39,131 nt of DNA from Syntrophales bacterium (lineage in GTDB: Bacteria; Desulfobacterota; Syntrophia; Syntrophales; UBA4778). Shown in pieces: positions 35,347 through 39,131 of this stretch. Where the stretch lies: the NCBI GenBank assembly GCA_028712885.1, contig JAQTPK010000028.1, forward strand, positions 1 to 39,131, given 5' to 3'. Position 1 is the stretch's first letter; the number at the start of each line of letters is the position of its first letter. Both the position numbers and the translations under genes were made by a program. The notes beneath the pieces were generated by a model. It had not been told where the DNA came from and ran no database searches. It saw nothing but the letters and a program-made list of their open reading frames with translations.

Positions 35347-35388
35347 TAAAATAAGTTATACAAACCCCGCGCTTTTTACAGCGACATA

Positions 35389-37770
35389 TTGTATGTTGGC
35401 CTGAAACGCGAACCTGATGCCGGATTCTGGACTGTGGTTGATCTGTCGGGCAATGAAGTGATCCCTTCGGCTGCATCCGCATGCGGACATTGCTTTTCGA
35501 TCCGCATGCTCACGGCGGCCGTTCTCCTGCCGCTCCTTATGCTGTTTTTGCCCGAGTCCGCCTGCCCGCAGGCGCCCAGGGAAATTAAGGGCCCGGTCGA
35601 TATCGAGGCCGACCAGCTTTCATACGATCACGAGAAAGATACTTATCACGCCAGCGGCAACGTCATCGTCACGTTCAAGGACGGGTTCCTGGTTGCGGAT
35701 ACGCTGTCCCTGGACAGGACCACGGAAGACGTATTCGCGGACGGGGAAGTGTTCCTCCTCAGCGACGGCGACACCCTCGAAGGAGACAAGGTCAGGTTCA
35801 ACCTGGGGTCAAAAACGGGCGTCGTATACAACGGCAAGATTTTCATGAGGGAGAATAATTTCTATCTGACGGGAGACGAAATACGCAAAACCGGGGAGGC
35901 GACGTATAAAATCCGGAACGCGACGGCGACGACGTGCGATACCGAAGTGCCGGACTGGAGGTTTACCGGCCGGGAAATGGAAGTGACTATCGACGGCTAC
36001 GGCAAAGTCAGGCACGGCACGTTTCAGGTAGCGAACAGGCCCGTCCTGTATATACCATATCTTTTCTTCCCCGCGAAGACGACGCGCCAATCGGGATTTC
36101 TTCCTCCCCAGGCGGGCTATTCGAAGGACGTGAACGGGCTGGATATCGAAATCCCCTTTTTCTGGGCAATTTCAGAGAGCACCGACGCCACCTTTTACCA
36201 GCGGTATATTGAAAGAAGGGGATACAAGCAGGGGATTGAGTACCGCTACTTCCTCAGCAAGGATTCATTCGGCACGATTTACGCCGATTACATGAACGAC
36301 ACGAAGGAAGTCTCCGGCGAAACGGAGGGAGTGCCGCGGACCTGGACGGGGGAGCAGAAGAGGTGGTCGTATTACATAAGCCACGAGACCACTTTCTCCC
36401 CCGGCACATATCTGCGGACGGACATCCTGAAGTTGTCGGACATCTGGTACTTCAAGGATTTTTCGGCTTTCAATTACTATTTGGACAACTATGCCGGAAC
36501 GGCGGAACGCAGGTTCCAGCGCATCCCCTTCATCGCCAACCAGTCCCTCGCTTCCTACGACTCCACGGCCCGGTTCGTCAAGACGTGGTCTCTTTACAAT
36601 CTGACCGTCCTCGGGCGGTACACGGAAAACCTGACCACGGCGTCAAACGACGCTACGCTGCAGAGCTATCCTCTGGTTACCTTCACCGGATACAAGCAGC
36701 CGGTTTTCAACTCGCCGGTCAATTTCGAGCTGTCGTCGTATTACCAGTACGCGCACCGCAATATCGGCGAAAAGGGCCATGCCGCCGAGGCGAGCCCGAC
36801 CCTTTCTCTTCCCCTCAGCTTCGGAGACTATCTTCAGTTTACGCCTTTTGCGAACGTGAGGGAGACTGCCTGGGAAGCACGCGGGGGAATTGAGGACAAG
36901 AAGGGAAGCCGGGAACTGTACAATATCGGGGCGAACCTCTCCACCGAGGTCTTCCGGATCTTTCCCGTCGGAATCAGATCGGTGGACAGGATAAGGCATT
37001 CCATCCGCCCGGAAGCGACTTACAACTACATCCCTAACGTCACCCAGGGGGATCTGCCGGATTTTGTGCCTGCCGTTCCCGAGACCAATTCGATCACTTA
37101 TTCCATCACGAACATCTTCACGGCGAAGCTGCGGGAGAAGAAAGCCGCCATCGCGGCTGCTGAGAAGGCCGGGTCGGGAAACGGAACATCCCCGGGTGGG
37201 GGCGCGCAGGCCCCCTCGGCCGAGAGCTTCAGCTACCTGGAATTCATGAGACTGAAACTGCTCCAGACATACAACATCCTGGAAGCCCGGAGCTCCAGGC
37301 CGGAGCCGGAAAAAAGGCCTTTCAGCGCCGTGGATATCGAATTTGACCTGCTCCCGTCATCATACTTTAATTACCGCTCCCTGGCCACCTACGATCCGAG
37401 TGACGGGGAATGGAAGCGGCTCAACTATGACGTGACGCTGAACGACACACGGGGCGATTCATTGATCTTCGGCTACCGCTACACGCAGGACTCAATAGAG
37501 GAGATGAATGTCAGCCTCATCGCCAAGCTTACCCGGGAACTGGATGTCAATTACCTGCTGCGGAGGAACATCCTGGACGGGACGACGCTGGAGACTGCTT
37601 ATGGGCTGACGTACAAGCGGCAATGCTGGATTTTAGATCTGGTCTACTCGGAGCTCCTCGACGACAAGAGGATAATGATGTACTTGACTCTTAACGGCCT
37701 GGGCAGGGTGGGACAGGTGCAGGCGCGCCCCGACGCTCTGATGGGAAGGTCCGGCGGGACCCAGAGATAA
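35389..37770 (+). CDS. lptD: LPS-assembly outer-membrane protein LptD
   Basis: An outer-membrane barrel that inserts LPS into the outer leaflet. The N-terminal OstA domain starts near residue 70 (DIEADQLSYDHEKDTYHASG), and the start of the barrel domain has PVLYIPYLFFPAKTTRQSGF. C183 begins CDTEVPDW. The C-terminal half is an Asp/Tyr-rich beta-strand region ending in LTLNGLGRVG. The signal sequence has hydrophobic core LTAAVLLPLLMLFLPESA. The frame opens at ATG 35389; GTG 35458 or ATG 35506 may be the true start, and none has a good SD. It needs LptE, which is not in the window. Confidence 0.92.
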   Translation: MYVGLKREPDAGFWTVVDLSGNEVIPSAASACGHCFSIRMLTAAVLLPLLMLFLPESACPQAPREIKGPVDIEADQLSYDHEKDTYHASGNVIVTFKDGFLVADTLSLDRTTEDVFADGEVFLLSDGDTLEGDKVRFNLGSKTGVVYNGKIFMRENNFYLTGDEIRKTGEATYKIRNATATTCDTEVPDWRFTGREMEVTIDGYGKVRHGTFQVANRPVLYIPYLFFPAKTTRQSGFLPPQAGYSKDVNGLDIEIPFFWAISESTDATFYQRYIERRGYKQGIEYRYFLSKDSFGTIYADYMNDTKEVSGETEGVPRTWTGEQKRWSYYISHETTFSPGTYLRTDILKLSDIWYFKDFSAFNYYLDNYAGTAERRFQRIPFIANQSLASYDSTARFVKTWSLYNLTVLGRYTENLTTASNDATLQSYPLVTFTGYKQPVFNSPVNFELSSYYQYAHRNIGEKGHAAEASPTLSLPLSFGDYLQFTPFANVRETAWEARGGIEDKKGSRELYNIGANLSTEVFRIFPVGIRSVDRIRHSIRPEATYNYIPNVTQGDLPDFVPAVPETNSITYSITNIFTAKLREKKAAIAAAEKAGSGNGTSPGGGAQAPSAESFSYLEFMRLKLLQTYNILEARSSRPEPEKRPFSAVDIEFDLLPSSYFNYRSLATYDPSDGEWKRLNYDVTLNDTRGDSLIFGYRYTQDSIEEMNVSLIAKLTRELDVNYLLRRNILDGTTLETAYGLTYKRQCWILDLVYSELLDDKRIMMYLTLNGLGRVGQVQARPDALMGRSGGTQR

Positions 37771-37783
37771 CGCAAATTTCTCC

Positions 37784-37812
37784 TTGACAATCTGATTCTT
37801 ATTCGGTTAAAT
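37784..37812 (+). promoter_or_regulatory. sigma70-type promoter for rplM-rpsI
   Basis: A perfect -35 TTGACA (37784-37789) and TTAAAT (37807-37812) are separated by exactly 17 nt. The region is AT-rich, follows the lptD stop by 13 nt and precedes the rplM ATG by 33 nt. This is the clearest promoter in the window. Confidence 0.7.
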
Positions 37813-37845
37813 TTCACTTTTAAATTTCGCACAGGTGTTGACCAG

Positions 37846-38274
37846 ATGAAGACGTTCCAAGCGAAAAAGGAAGAGATTTCCAGGGATTGGCTCGTTATCG
37901 ACGCCGACGGGAAAATCCTCGGAAGGCTCGCCAGCGAGATCGCCCGCCGGCTCAGGGGCAAACATAAGCCTATCTATACCCCCCACGTCGATACGGGAGA
38001 TTTCATCATTGTCGTAAACGCGGACAGGATCATCCTGACCGGCAAGAAAGAATCGGATAAGGTCTATTACCATCATTCCGGGTATCCCGGCGGGCTCAAG
38101 TCGATGAACGCCGAGACATTGAAGAGAAAGCATCCCGGCGCCGTCCTGCGGGAAGCAGTGAAAGGCATGCTGCCGAAAAACACCCTCGGGCGGGCGATGC
38201 TGAGCAAGTTGAAGATATACACGGGGCCGGACCATCCGCACAGCGCGCAGTGCCCGGTTAAGCTGGAATTGTAA
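37846..38274 (+). CDS. rplM: 50S ribosomal protein L13
   Basis: A 142-residue early-assembly protein. The family blocks are [51 protein letters not shown] and [19 protein letters not shown]. No SD stronger than GGTG is seen, and ATG follows the promoter by 33 nt. It forms the usual operon with rpsI 43 nt downstream. Confidence 0.98.
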   Translation: MKTFQAKKEEISRDWLVIDADGKILGRLASEIARRLRGKHKPIYTPHVDTGDFIIVVNADRIILTGKKESDKVYYHHSGYPGGLKSMNAETLKRKHPGAVLREAVKGMLPKNTLGRAMLSKLKIYTGPDHPHSAQCPVKLEL

Positions 38275-38317
38275 GCCGCCGGCGCCTGCCGGATAAATCG
38301 GATTTTTTGGAGCAGAA

Positions 38318-38713
38318 ATGACCGCCAAGAATTTTCATTACGCCACCGGAAAAAGAAAATCTTCCATAGCCAGGATCTGGCTCAAGGAAGGAAACGGGGC
38401 CGTCAGGGTAAACGACAGAAACTTCGAAGAGTATTTCCCGAGGGAAAGCCTGAGGAGGCTTATTTTTCAGCCGCTGGAGATCACGGGGAAGAGGGGTAAA
38501 TTCGACCTGTACGTCAACGTGCAGGGAGGAGGCATTTCCGGACAGGCCGGCGCGGTAAAGCACGGGATCGCCAGGGCTCTGGTGGAATTCGATCTCGACC
38601 TGAGGCCGGTGTTGAAAAAGGCGGGGTTCCTGACGCGGGATTCGCGCATCAAAGAGAGGAAAAAATACGGCCAGCCGGGAGCCAGAAAGAGATTCCAGTT
38701 CTCGAAACGCTGA
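38318..38713 (+). CDS. rpsI: 30S ribosomal protein S9
   Basis: A 131-residue protein whose C-terminal tail touches the P-site tRNA. It reads [15 protein letters not shown] near the start, [20 protein letters not shown] in the middle and ends [18 protein letters not shown], with the conserved terminal Lys-Arg. SD TTGGAG. A strong terminator follows its stop. Confidence 0.98.
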   Translation: MTAKNFHYATGKRKSSIARIWLKEGNGAVRVNDRNFEEYFPRESLRRLIFQPLEITGKRGKFDLYVNVQGGGISGQAGAVKHGIARALVEFDLDLRPVLKKAGFLTRDSRIKERKKYGQPGARKRFQFSKR

Positions 38714-38726
38714 ACGATTATTACGG

Positions 38727-38753
38727 AAGGGGAGCTTCGGCTCCCTTTTTTTT
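38727..38753 (+). terminator. intrinsic terminator after rpsI
   Basis: GGGAGC (38730-38735) and GCTCCC (38740-38745) close a stable TTCG tetraloop, and eight Ts follow (38746-38753). It lies 13 nt after the rpsI stop. argC therefore probably depends on readthrough or on its own promoter. Confidence 0.9.
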
Positions 38754-38768
38754 GGTTTGGGGGGAGGT

Positions 38769-39131
38769 ATGCTCAGGGTAGGAATCTACGGTGCAAGCGG
38801 ATACACGGGACAGGAGCTTCTGAGAATTCTGGCGCGCCATCCCGGCGTGGGCATCTCCGCCGTCACTTCCCGGCGCTATAAGGGGATTGCCGTTGCCGAT
38901 GTTTATCCGGCCTTCCAGGGGCGCCTCGATCTCAAATTCATGGACGCCAGCCCCGAGGAAGTTGCCGGCAAGGCCGATTTCATCTTCTCGGCGCTTCCCC
39001 ACGGGACCGCGATGGAAGCGGTGCCTTTGTTCATCAAGGCCGGGAAAAAGGTGGTCGATCTGAGCGCGGATTACCGGCTGCGCGACGTCTCGGTCTTTGA
39101 AAAACATTATTGCCGGCATGCCTCGCCCGAG
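38769..39131 (+). CDS. argC: N-acetyl-gamma-glutamyl-phosphate reductase (partial)
   Basis: The first 121 residues of ArgC, cut by the right edge. The enzyme makes N-acetylglutamate semialdehyde in arginine synthesis. The NADP-binding start LRVGIYGASGYTGQELLRIL and the SALPHGTAMEAVP block are clear; the catalytic Cys lies beyond the edge. SD GGGGGGAGG lies close to ATG. The rpsI-argC order occurs in Geobacter-type and other diderm genomes. Confidence 0.93.
   Translation, partial: MLRVGIYGASGYTGQELLRILARHPGVGISAVTSRRYKGIAVADVYPAFQGRLDLKFMDASPEEVAGKADFIFSALPHGTAMEAVPLFIKAGKKVVDLSADYRLRDVSVFEKHYCRHASPE

Overview
The window is one long ribosomal and transcription superoperon from a diderm bacterium, followed by a short accessory patch and a second ribosomal operon. 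All genes but one lie on the + strand. An LptD outer-membrane assembly gene shows that the organism has an LPS-type outer membrane. Protein style (RpoB/RpoC, S11, EF-Tu), the rplM-rpsI-argC order and moderately high GC suggest a Desulfobacterota (deltaproteobacterial), Nitrospirota or neighbouring uncultured lineage. This placement is inference and I cannot name a species.

Layout: 1-3600 holds rpmG, tRNA-Trp, secE, nusG, rplK, rplA, an L10 leader, rplJ and rplL. Positions 3643-11936 hold rpoB and rpoC. Positions 11992-16179 are the str operon (rpsL, rpsG, fusA, tuf). Positions 16271-27602 are the S10 and spc operons (rpsJ through secY and map, with no adk). Positions 27624-31262 are infA and the alpha operon (rpmJ, rpsM, rpsK, rpsD, rpoA, rplQ), closed by a clear intrinsic terminator at 31298-31333. 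Positions 31334-33565 are an accessory patch: one minus-strand DUF4143-type ATPase set between diverged direct repeats, plus REP-like palindromes. Then come a small EF-Tu-domain-II-like protein with a perfect 23-bp terminator, folC, lptD, a promoter, rplM-rpsI, a terminator, and the start of argC (cut by the right edge).

The genes build the translation apparatus (ribosomal proteins of both subunits, EF-G, EF-Tu, IF-1, methionine aminopeptidase), the RNA polymerase core (alpha, beta, beta') with NusG, and the Sec translocon core (SecE, SecY). They are packed tightly, with several 1-bp or stop/start overlaps.

The most striking non-coding signal is a set of short arrays with a strict 7-bp period. 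They sit in at least eight intergenic gaps, each with its own heptamer word, and several carry a second arm of complementary heptamers so that a long imperfect hairpin can form. Two arrays contain the stop codon of the upstream gene (rplA, rpoC). They interrupt an otherwise compact operon and must be transcribed within its mRNA. I treat this as the best candidate for an under-described element in the window.
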